From Daphnia carinata (Eukaryota > Arthropoda > Branchiopoda > Diplostraca > Daphniidae): a stretch of DNA of 64,000 nucleotides. Location of the stretch: NCBI RefSeq assembly GCF_022539665.2, contig NC_081335.1, forward strand, positions 1,550,001 through 1,614,000. Reading direction: 5' to 3'. Below, one piece after another: positions 13,139-23,072 of this stretch. A program made the translations under genes and the position numbers. The notes below the pieces were generated by a model. That model was not told where the DNA came from, ran no database searches, and saw only the letters and a program-made list of their open reading frames with translations. Numbering within the stretch: the stretch's first letter is position 1; the number at the start of each line of letters is the position of its first letter.

Positions 13139-13560
13139 TTTAACATATTTTTCTCCAGCCACACGTTATTCTCCATCCACGCTACTCAATTAACTGCGAA
13201 TGGCATCCAATGGACTGAAATTGCCTACATGCCAGTAATAACGAGTCTGAGCGGTAGATGGCTACGTGTCGGAAAAAAAGTAAAAAGTGTGATTTTTTTT
13301 TTTTTGGCGAATTTTTTTTTTTTTTTGGGGGTAAAACGGATTGCCATAATAGCCTTCTTACTTTTTCAATTTTGGCAAAATTTTATATTTCGCTTTAAAT
13401 ACATAGTTTCGATGCAGAATTTTACCGGCATCACGAATATGCGGTTGGTTTTTTTCATTAGGTTAATATTTTTTTATTAAAACGTAAAAAACCGTGAAGT
13501 TGGGTTTAAAAAATAAGCCCGACAAAATATGTCCGACTTTTTCATTTTACCACCATTTTG

Positions 13561-13573
13561 CCGCTAGATGGTG
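13561..13573 (+). promoter_or_regulatory. CTCF-like motif upstream of LAMTOR1
   Basis: CCGCTAGATGGTG matches the CTCF core CCRSYAGRKGG closely. It lies between the inverted duplication and the LAMTOR1 start. Confidence 0.4.
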
Positions 13574-13785
13574 TAGTACGTTCCCTATAAATTTCCACAA
13601 ATAAATGTTGTCGAATTTTAGTTCAAAAATCGATGCCAAGATGTCACTTGCGTTTGTGCAATTTACCCTGAAACGTTTTGTTTGTTCTTAAACGAAATCT
13701 GCTATTAATATTATTTCGGTATTAGTGGTTGATATTTGTGTGAATAGAGAGGGCAGAAGTTGAAGAACATAAGCTCCGTTTTAAA

Positions 13786-14562
13786 ATGGGTTGCTGTTGT
13801 TCAACTGATAAAGATTCCAACCAGGTTTGTTTACAGGAATATTTGCTTGTTTATGTCTTATACGCCCCCTAATTCTTAAAATCTTCGTGTTTACGTATCA
13901 GAATGGAGAAATCAACGAAAGAACTCACTTGCTAGGGAATCCAGTGAGCAATAACACACCTATTCAGAGAACACCGTAGTAACTGAATTTTTAAACTACC
14001 ATTTCTGCTGTACTAAAATTGACATGTTCTTTTGAAAATAGTGATGGTCTGCGATATCCAGGATCTGTTCCAAAACCAACTGACGAACAGTCTGCTTTGA
14101 ACAAAATACTGCAGCAAACTGCCACGTATTGATAAGTTGTTTCAATTTTACATTCATTATATAAAGTATCTTCTTTTTTTTTTTTAAAGAAATGTAATTG
14201 ATGTTGCGGCTCTTGATTCACATAACCTGGAGCAGCATGAGTATGTTGAAAGAGCCAGGCAATATATCCAGAAAGCCCAAGCTGCTCAACCAGTATTACA
14301 GTCAAAATACAGCAAGCTCATCCTTTCTAAAAGCTCAGGTATGTCTACATGCAGAAGTTAAAGAGGAAATACATTATTTTGTTTTTGAATGTTGGCAGTT
14401 TTGAAGGATGTACCTGCAATTGATAATTTGCTGATTGATTCTCCCATTTGTGTTATGGACTATCACATGATGATCAAGAATTCAGCCAAAATTTCCAAAG
14501 CATTAGATGACATTCACATTGAGCATAAGGAAGATTTAGTAGTTCCATTTGCTATTCCCTAA
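13786..14562 (+). CDS. LAMTOR1: Ragulator complex protein LAMTOR1 (p18)
   Basis: Five exons: 13786-13824, 13902-13975, 14042-14125, 14190-14338, 14399-14562, about 169 residues. The protein begins MGCCC: Gly2 for myristoylation and adjacent Cys for palmitoylation, which anchor it to late endosomes and lysosomes. Other family signatures are PTDEQSALNKILQQTA, NVIDVAALDS, LEQHEYVERARQY and the C-terminal EDLVVPFAIP. LAMTOR1 wraps the other Ragulator subunits and recruits Rag GTPases for mTORC1 activation by amino acids. All intron phases agree. Converges with TPX2, 225 bp between stops. Confidence 0.95.
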
Positions 14563-14787
14563 CAATGATTTTAAAACTGACTAACTTTCATTGATTATCT
14601 GACTTCGAAAGTGTGATGTTGCTAAAATCTAATGTTCTATTAAACATGGGAAATACATTGTTTAACACCAAATTTTAGTTCTGTAAAAAAGTGTCTTTGT
14701 TTGGATTAAAATATGAAGTTCAGATTATATTGCTGACAAAATACAATTAAAATTGTGGAAGATAAGACTTGAATTTCATTGCTGAAG

Positions 14788-17236
14788 TTATTTTTTCATA
14801 AATTTTGGTGTTTTGGGAATGGTGAGAATCTCACCATCTGCCTTTTTTATTTCTATGCATTTGAAATGCCGTATCGGATTGGCAACAAAGTTAGTTTCTT
14901 CCCGCATCCGCGCCGCTAGCTCTGCTTCTTTCTGGAGTTTTTCTTGCTCACGCTATAAGGCAAAAAAGATCAAATGAATAGAAAGATAAACCACTTTTAT
15001 CATGCTTCATTTATTTACCCTGAGTTTATGCACTTCTTTTTCTTGTTCTCGTTCTTTCAAAAACTGATCAAAGTTTTTCCTTTCGGCAGCTCGTTTTCCC
15101 GTTGTCAAAGAAAACTCGACAACGTCCGTAATATTGTGTTGGCTATGGTCTAATTTTACTTTGAATGGCTCCTTAGTGAGAACTTTTGCTGGTTGTGCCT
15201 TGAACTGTGCAGCCTTACGTTCTTCTAAACGCAAGTCTGCCAACTGAACAATAAAATTCGAAGAGCTGTCGTTATTGTCAAAGACTATTCTTTTGTATAG
15301 ATATACCTGAGTAAGAAATTTTTCTTTCTTTGAGATACCGAGAGTGTCACAACTGAGTTGAAATGGCGCGGGCCGTGTTGCGATGAGGGTTGGTCGCTCA
15401 GGAATGACAGGATGTGAAAAATTTGGACAAGGGTTAGCGTGAAATTCTCTTTGCTTGCGCTCCTCTTGCACAACCTACCAGGAACGCTGCGTAAGTTTCT
15501 GGTGTAAAGTGTTTATATATTCAAGGAAGTTACCTTTTCAATTTTTTTTTCTTTGCGACGCTGTAAAAGTTTGTCACGATCTTCGAAACTAAACGGTTCA
15601 ACGACAGTTGACTTCAATCGTTCTCCGGTAGATGTAAGTGAGCCATTGGAAGAACTGCGACCGGCTGTTAAACTTCCATTAGACTGAACGCGGCAAGTGA
15701 TTTCAATTAGTTACTCATGTACACTTCGTTTGTAAATAAAAACCTACTCTTGAACGCTGTCTTCTCTCCCTCCACGAATATAAAGATGCTTTACCAGCTT
15801 CGCTGAATTTAGGTGTCTGAGGCACGGTCGTCGGAATAACTTGTTTTCGTTCCCCAGATGGAGCCTCGAATTTTGGAGCAGGTTTGGCATGGAACTTAAA
15901 ATCATTTCCTTCTGATTCGCGAGGAGGAACGTTCTGTTGTTTCATGGCTTATGTTAGATAAATAGAGAAAAAAAACGAGCAGCAACATATTTACCTCTTT
16001 CTTATGACATTCAGTAAGATGGAATGGTTCAATTGTTGTTGATTTGACTCCTTTTTTTGCAGGCAACACCGGAGGTTTAAAAACTTTTTCATCTACACCA
16101 TGGGCTTTAAACTGGCTCCTTAAGTCGCAATTATACGAAATTATTTTCGAGACAAAATGACAGTAAAACATTGAAAAATAATTATAAAAAATATAAATAT
16201 ATAATAAAAATTTTATGAACATAGTAATTTAGAACAATTTTTAAGTAAAAGTAAAACTAATAAATTACATACTTTTTCATTTCTTCTAGCTCATTTTGTT
16301 CTTTTTCTTCACGGCTTAAAACATGAACAGGGCGATGGCGTTTCGCTGCCATAAGCTGAGGGGTATGCGCCTCCGTTGAACGCATTTCGACTCTCTAATC
16401 GTTTGTAAACACTATTGTTTTGCAGCTATTAAGATATTCAAAAGCTATTACCTCCACCATTCGATAAACTTCTCCGTGTCGAGATGAATGAAAACGCTCT
16501 GGCGTTTTCTTCTGCCAATTCTGAACACCTTCAGCCATGCTTGGGTTCGACGGGGCAGTCTGCACTATTTTTTTTTTTGACTCAGTTAAATTAAATGGTA
16601 CTGGTTTCGTAACTTTCAGTATATCATGGGACTGAAAAAATTATCAGAACAATACAGTAAGTTACTGCAATTTCTGTCAGTTACAATATTACATTATTTT
16701 TTACTTTGACAGGATTGTAAGATCTCAAACCACCAATAAAATACTTATCAGAATCATCGCTGGGTTTCACTCCTTGGGCTTTTATGGCAGGTTTTTTAAA
16801 AACACTGCAATCACCAGATAAATTTTTTAAATGGAACCAATTGTAATGAAGTGTAAAATAACATACTTCACACTATTTGGAGCAACTGGACTTTGTTGTT
16901 TCCGATGAAATAATGGCCTGCTTCCAACTGAGCGTGACCTGCGTCTAATTACTGGATATTCTTTCTCTTCTTCCTGAACAGATGATATCTGCTCATTCCA
17001 CAACACTGTTGCTCTGTCATCATCTTCATCATGAGGAGTAACATCTTCATACACTGTGTCATCTGCCTTTGCTACATAGAACAATAACTAAACCATAAGG
17101 GTACTGTTAAATGCTACAATTTTATACCAAAAAAGTATTGGTCAGCTTGCTCGGAGTCATCATCTTTCACAGCCGATGGCAAATCGCAATAGTGTTGTGG
17201 TGCATTAAAATCCCAAGTGCTGTCTTCATCCATCAT
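14788..17236 (-). CDS. TPX2: TPX2 spindle assembly factor
   Basis: Eleven coding exons on the minus strand: 17128-17236, 16867-17071, 16705-16804, 16452-16631, 16273-16394, 15995-16118, 15748-15933, 15534-15683, 15307-15474, 15019-15243, 14788-14952, about 577 residues. The N-terminus has a short acidic Aurora-A-binding-type segment (WDFNAP near the start; QYFFAKADD). The C-terminal two-thirds repeats the TPX2 pattern F.A.P.P.F: FKAHGVDEKVFKPP, FHAKPAPKF, FHANPCPNF, FKAQPAKVL, each paired with EPF or APF modules. The last exon has the Glu/Arg-rich helix of the TPX2 domain. Promotes Ran-dependent microtubule nucleation and activates Aurora A in mitosis. A 5' non-coding exon probably exists, as the ATG is preceded by a CTGCAG acceptor. 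Shorter than the vertebrate protein (about 750). Confidence 0.9.
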
Positions 17237-19505
17237 GTCTGCAGGGAAATGGTTTTGTCTAGAAGAAGATGTAACAGAAAAAGCTATTACCTCAAAAATT
17301 GAGAAAATGAAACCTAATATGAATAATTAGTAGTTTGTTACGGAAATACTTCAATGGTTGAAAAGGCTATTTATACGTTTCACGACAAGACGAAGCCGGG
17401 ATGTTTTCCTGCTTCACAGAAAAGTTTGAATGTCTGAACTGACCGTTGATCACTTCCTATAGGTTGTTGCATTTAGGAGTCGACTCTCGCGAGGTTGAAA
17501 CTTTTGTCGTTGGACTCCACTGGTGTTGCAGCCTTGCAATTTGTAGTTGGGTTCTAGGTTTTTTCAGTTGTGATTAAAATGAAAATTTTTTCAAAGAAAT
17601 AAATTCCTAGTATATTATATATTCATGGACCTTTAAAAAAATTATGATGAAAAAAATAATAATTTCTCTAACAGGGCTTTTGCCTTTGAATGCTGGCAGA
17701 CTCTGGCTGATGACTAGGAATTGACCCCGATTGATTGTAATCGGGTAAACCATTCTGGTGCGATCTGTTGCGGACTTACGGTCCTTTTAAAACAGATCAC
17801 CTCGTTGCGGTTCTTCTGATGCACACCAATACAAGCTGCCGCCATTTTAAAGATAGCAACTTAACAATAACAACTGATGTTGAAGTTATCTGTTGACTTT
17901 ATTTAGCACTTTTGCAATTTTAGAAACTTGGAAACATATTATATGGAATTGTAATGTTCTCTTAGTTTAGCTATCTTTATGATATGGGAATTTTGGCAAT
18001 GTCCATTGTCAATTCTATACTTAGCAGCCATTTGTTACATGACTATTGTCCTATTCATTTACTCCTTGTTGTCGGGGTAGAGAGCGTGTAACCGGGTTTT
18101 GGATCTGGGTTCCTTTTCCGTTTTGCCCGGCCCGGCTTCAACCACTCGATTTATGCAGGAACATAAACGAATTTTCTCCCCGATCAAACCCCATTCTACC
18201 CGACTACCACGATTTTTACCCCGAAACCATACCACCTTCTTTTAAAATGGCATCGGGCCTTTCGGGTATCACCCGATTTTTGCCCACCCCAACTCTAGTT
18301 TACGGAGTGCTCACCCGATTGTGTCCCGAATGGCTTCTCCGGGACCGCGATAACATATCCTCCAGGAAGCTACCAAATTGACGCGGGGCTGATCCATTGT
18401 CTGAAATTCCGTATATTAAACCAAGTAGGAAAAACACTTTTTTTTTACCACAATGAGAACGTAGGAATCCTCTCTCCCACCCCCACTCCGTCCTTTTTTT
18501 CATTCTGGCGCAGCAAAATTTAAAAACAAAAAATACAGTGGCAACTGTTACCTGACAGCTAAAATGAGTCCGAGACCATTTTAAACATCCCTGTTGGCAA
18601 TGAAGTTACAATTGGTTTTTGTTTTTCGTCGCCGAAGAAAACGTTAAAAATCTTACGTTGCTGCGGATGAATAAAAAAAATAAATACCTATATTCCATTG
18701 ATTATGTTTGGTTAGATAGAAAACATGTCCAGCTTATGGTTTGTTAAACCAGTGTATTGTTATTGTTGCTCTATAGAAACAACGTTGCTTGTTAAGCATT
18801 ACATTAGAAGTTCTGCACTGATAAATTCAAATGCTTTTCTGCTGTATTCTCTCTATCTCTCTCTCTCTCCCCCTCAAAAAATTGAAAAAAATTCACAAGA
18901 ATAACGAAACCGATACATTGAATCTACATTCTACTTAATGCTTTAAGGAAAGAGGCATGAACCATTACTATTCACGAACACAGAATTTGGCGGAAGGAGG
19001 CTTCGGTCTGAGTAATGGTATCAATAAACATCGATGAGAAGTTGTAAAAATAATTTTAAAAAAATGTGTGGCTAATGAAGAGGTTGGGGTGACTCAATGG
19101 GACTCGAGATTAACCACTGAGCACTTACCTCCCCTATACGACGAATAACTATAATCATCGAGCAACTCAAGGAGGACTTCCTCCTATTTTAGGGTTTTTG
19201 CCTAAATGATTAATTGACCTGCCCTAGCAATCATATGGCAAAGCAAATCAGTCATAATGAAATAAATGGGAGGGTTTCACTAGGGAAAACGGATGAGAGT
19301 GAGAGGCAGAGAGAACAAAAATATTATGGAGGTTGCTGGTCTTTCAACCTACCAAAGATACATGGGATCGAGAAAATAACTAGGTAACTGTATGTACATA
19401 AGTTTACACAAAAGTCACACGGGGAAACTTTAGACCACAGCAAATGACGACAACGCGAACTTGCTGAGGGAAACAGTTGCATTTTCATAGATAGAAAATT
19501 GTCAG
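17237..19505. other. Gap between TPX2 and the phosphatase gene
   Basis: About 2.2 kb with no convincing protein gene. It contains a hairpin-rich stretch at 17690-17830, a degenerate C-rich area at 18050-18380 with repeated CCCGATTTTT-type phrases, and a (TC)n run near 18845-18875. A CTCGCGAG palindrome near 17486-17493 lies in the TPX2 promoter region. Confidence 0.5.
17690..17830 (+). ncRNA. Candidate structured RNA, class unknown
   Basis: Two perfect hairpins lie side by side: CCCGATT/AATCGGG (17726-17732 with 17739-17745) and GATCTGTT/AACAGATC (17762-17769 with 17791-17798) enclosing GGAC/GTCC. CTGATGA near 17707 and CTGA near 17817 loosely resemble snoRNA C and D boxes but spacing and flanking stem are poor. 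Strand is a guess. Confidence 0.25.
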
Positions 19506-21652
19506 TCAACCATGAAAATACCTGAAACCAGCATATACCAGAACAAAAATACCCAAGCTGATACCGACCCATTTTGAACCAGCGATCACCTTCCCATGTC
19601 TCTCCGACTTTCGTTCTTGTTCCTTTTGCTTCTCTTTAATGTTATTGATGATTTGCTGTGTTATTTTACTCTTTTCTTTTCTTTCCTCGCGTCTTTGGCG
19701 AACTCCGCCATTGTCAGATTCTGCTGTCCTAACCAGATTTAAATTGAATAAACTCATTCGTAACTATAGTTTAAGAGTATGGAAAACAATTGTCTTTTTA
19801 AAATAAATAGGTATTGTTATCAACGAGCTACTACACTCCTAGACGAATTTCCACCAACCTTGGAATGGTGGTTTCTGCTTGTTTTCGGCGTTTTCGTTCG
19901 CATTCGCTGGTTGTAGTCTCTTCAACTACCGAGTCGCTCTCCGTAGGGTCTTCTTCAGTTTCCGAAGCAGTAGAAACTTCCATCTCTTCGCGAGGCCGTT
20001 TCGATGGAAGAACAGGAAGGGGGCGGTCATAATCTGAAAACAAAACGCACATGAAACGAAGGTGTGAATGTGCCTTTAAAAAGGAATGCCATTACCAGGT
20101 CGCACCAGCGATTCTGCGCGAGGAGGAATTGGGGGTGGGAGTTCTTCCGAATCATTGGTAGAATTTATCTCCTGGTTAGTAATAATCTCTTCTGTCCCAC
20201 GTTGGACATTGCATCCTTGATTGAAGTTAATTGTTTCAGGAGAAGTAACGTCATCCTCTTCTTCAACCTCTTCGGGATTGTCCGACTCATCGTCTTCTGA
20301 TCCACTATCAGAATCCGTATCACTACAACTAGCACTTCCAGGTACTTGAGGAGGAATCCACTTCGTAGATCAATATTCATCGATTCGGCTCCCTCAATAA
20401 TTGAGAGGTATGAAAAACGTAACTGCTCTGCAGTTTGAATTAAACCCATTCTATAGCGGCGCATTTCCAATAGTAGTTCCTTGACGTTTACCCGCTCGCC
20501 ACGTTCCAACTACAAAAATAAGGAAAATTTCCCAGAAATGTTAAAGTTATTGATACAATAAAATTTTTACTTGTAAGAGCGCAGTGTCAACTATGCAAAA
20601 CGTTCCTGATCGTCCAATGCCGGCTGAACAGTGGACAACAGCAGGCCCTATTGGTCTAAATATATGTATGAAAGACAAAAATATTCTGATGAATTATGAT
20701 TTATGAACGAATTACTCTTCTTCTGTTCCAGGTCCAAGTCCCCCAGTATTTCGAATATCTTGAAGATATTGGATAAAATCCGATGGGGTAGCAGGTACTC
20801 CAAAGTCAGGCCAAGTGGTGTAATGATATTGTTTAACTAATCTTACTTCTTCATTGTCCAAATCAGTAAGCCTTGGAAATAATACGAAATTATTGAAGAC
20901 ACTTTATTTACTTTTAACGTCGTCCTTCACCTTAATGTTCGCAGAATATAATTTTGTTTATGGTCTTCTTCAATAAGTTCAACAGTCAGGTGAACATCAT
21001 CAAATGTCAACATTTGATTTGGGAGGGTTCCCACTGGCCAATAAGTATGGCATTTTATCTGTAAACAGAAAAAAGTGCATGACATTTCCATCTTAGTCTT
21101 TAAGTTGTAAAAGAAATACCTGGTTTTTCTCAATAGTATTATTTAGCATTACAATTATTTTACAATTTTGCTCCCATACCATTGCCCAGAAATGTGAGAC
21201 AGTGGCTGCTAAAGGCCCTTGTGTCAATATGTATGTTCTTTCTACAGCTTGTACCTTTTGAAAATAAAGACTTATTATTATTCTGAAACATAAAGTTTAA
21301 AATATATATACTTTGACAAGACTGGCATTGATGTAGCTGCAATTTCCTCTTCGTAACACTATCCTGCTATGGTCAAAAGGATTGACATCCCGATAACGGT
21401 TTAAATCACGGTTGGCAATTTTTTTTGATTCAGCTATACTGAAATTGGCTGACTTCTCTCTTATTTCCTGAAGTAGAAAGAACATATTGAACGAACATTG
21501 AAAGTATAGAATTTCACAAAAGATAAAAATAAATGAGGAAAGTATGATCTATCCATGAATTTCGAAATTTGTATTACCGTGAAAAGTGGTTGCCATCCAC
21601 GACGACTCTCAATAGCTTGGTATTCGTCTTTCACTCCATAATCACATTCCAT
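19506..21652 (-). CDS. Ptp61F: ER-anchored protein tyrosine phosphatase (PTPN1/Ptp61F type), one-base frame break
   Basis: Nine exons on the minus strand: 21578-21652, 21312-21467, 21120-21254, 20931-21058, 20716-20871, 20571-20655, 20096-20509, 19859-20033, 19506-19728. The catalytic domain shows [27 protein letters not shown], the WPD loop (TTWPDFGVP), the P-loop [10 protein letters not shown] with nucleophile Cys, and the Q loop [11 protein letters not shown]. Proline-rich SH3-type motifs follow ([20 protein letters not shown]), as in Drosophila Ptp61F. The final exon adds a Lys/Glu-rich helix and one hydrophobic segment ([16 protein letters not shown]), an ER tail anchor. Exon 7 needs one extra base near 20330-20370 to join the catalytic frame to the acidic tail frame. 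Family role: dephosphorylates receptor kinases and JAK/STAT pathway proteins. Confidence 0.88.
19831..20033 (-). CDS. Ptp61F: Alternative 3' end of the phosphatase (intron retained, soluble isoform)
   Basis: If the last donor (CCAAG-GTTGG at 19859/19858) is not used, exon 8 reads on for nine codons (LVEIRLGV) to a stop at 19831. This would give a protein without the tail anchor, with basic ERKRRKQ left exposed, a possible nuclear signal. Drosophila Ptp61F is known to make a membrane and a nuclear form by alternative splicing. Inference from frame and splice sites only. Confidence 0.45.
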
Positions 21653-22306
21653 TTTGAATAACGTTTCCTCCAGGATGTCGGAATATGGAGGCAAATGCTG
21701 AATGGCAAATAATCCAGTCAAAGACAAAAAATCTTAAGAAAGATTTTTGGCAGAATGCCTTTTTGCTTGTCCTTCAAATAGGAAAGAATGTTAATGAGAT
21801 TAAATCTTGTCATTGGACAGTGTTTTTGTTAGGCAACAAATAGGAAACAAAATTAAAAAACAAAAAGAAAAAAAAACACCTCGAACGACGTTTATAGGAA
21901 CGAAGCTACTCAGCCGGCGGCGCTAACTTCAAAGTGGCGTGTGTTAATGACTAAACGTATACAAAATCACCCTTACGAAAAAGTTGGGTATAAAAATAAA
22001 TTTCACATCGAGATACTTAAAAACTATTTGATTTATGAAGATACATTGGTGGCATCAAAGCTTCTATTTTCGATTCAAGAACCTTTTCATCGCTCTGATC
22101 GAATGGCGCCACTTAGGCTAGATGCTTGATAGATATACTCTTTGTCGCCCTCCTTCCTCTTCAGAATAACCATGATCTAACTATAATTCCAGGCCAGAAT
22201 AATGTGCGGGTGCGAACCGCGGACTACGCACTAGGTAAACTGTGGACTTTCAAGTGCGGATCACCTTCGTGCATTCAAACGTAATACGGCTTTCCAGAGC
22301 TCTGAG
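21653..22306. other. Divergent promoter region, phosphatase side
   Basis: Gap upstream of the phosphatase. A weak CTCF-like GCGCCACTTAGGC lies near 22105. No gene seen. Confidence 0.4.
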
Positions 22307-22592
22307 GGCGCATTTTGGCGTCAACCTTTTGTTGAACCTTTTTAGTTCAACTTTTCGTCAAGGTTGACGCCAAAACGGAAGAGTTGAGAAAAAGTTGAGC
22401 AAGGGGAGGAGTTGCAGTTCAACTAAAGCTCAACGGTGGTCTGGACCACCGTTGAAAAAGCTCAACTGTTTCAGTTGAACCACCCACTTTGTCGCCAAAA
22501 CGGTCGCCTAGTTGAACCATCTACCGGGCAGTTGACGCAAAAATACAAGTTCACTAAAAAAGTTGAACTAAAAGTAGACGCCAAAATGCGCC
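22307..22592. mobile_element. Foldback MITE with 16-bp terminal inverted repeats
   Basis: A 286-bp element with perfect ends GGCGCATTTTGGCGTC and its complement, flanked by the 5-bp direct repeat CTGAG (22302-22306 and 22593-22597), the likely target-site duplication. The interior is full of GTTGAAC/GTTCAAC phrases in both orientations and has a strong central palindrome (CAACGGTGGTC/GACCACCGTTG near 22432-22455), so the whole unit can fold on itself. No coding capacity. Superfamily unknown; the 5-bp duplication does not fit mariner (TA) or typical hAT (8 bp). Confidence 0.75.
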
Positions 22593-23072
22593 CTGAGTCA
22601 GGTCTTCTTTCACTGATTTGGTCATTTTTCACAGGAGTAGTAAATTTCAAGTGAATTTGCCGAGCGCGTCAAAATAATACTAAAATGCGGCTGGATTGTT
22701 GAAACTGTCTAACAGATATTTTCAAATCCCATTATGGTTGCGCGTTTTGACACATAGAGTGTTCAGCATGATACGTGGACTATGGACTTTTATAGTAGGA
22801 GGTAAACGGCGGACTGCTGCGAAATTATGAGGGCCAGTCCACAGAACGCAAATTACTTTGGCCCTCACAGTTCCACAAAGAGGACTCTTCTTTTTCTCAA
22901 TGGTTAACTGGCACCAAGCGGTAGAAGTTTGAACTGCTTGATCAGCTGCAAAAAAATCACAAATCCTGTATGATCTATATAAGACGTGACGCATTGTTTT
23001 TTTTGTGTGTGTGTGTTTTTGAAGTTAAATAAGTTCTTTACTTGTCCATTTTACGTTTCATCTTTTGGTGTA

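Larger units (their letters stand above)
8671..13358. repeat. Large imperfect inverted duplication (two 1.9-2.3 kb arms, about 0.5 kb spacer)
   Basis: The left arm (about 8671-10949) reappears in reverse complement as the right arm (about 11453-13358). Outer ends match at agaaggctat (8671) and its complement (13351-13358), followed on both sides by TATGGCAATCCGTTTTA. The inner part of the arms is nearly identical: a 121-codon open frame is the same in both arms (10100-10465 and 11936-12301), while the outer parts show scattered substitutions. The right arm lacks about 370 bp relative to the left. Both arms carry exon-like segments with introns, so this is a duplicated genomic segment and not a simple terminal-repeat transposon. 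Poly-A and poly-T tracts lie just inside each outer end. No transposase motif was recognised. Confidence 0.9.

Noticed and set aside
19506-19757. A separate 83-residue tail-anchored microprotein gene
   Set aside because: The AG at 19729 gives an exon that joins the phosphatase in frame and supplies the expected ER anchor, and the upstream Met lies before that acceptor.
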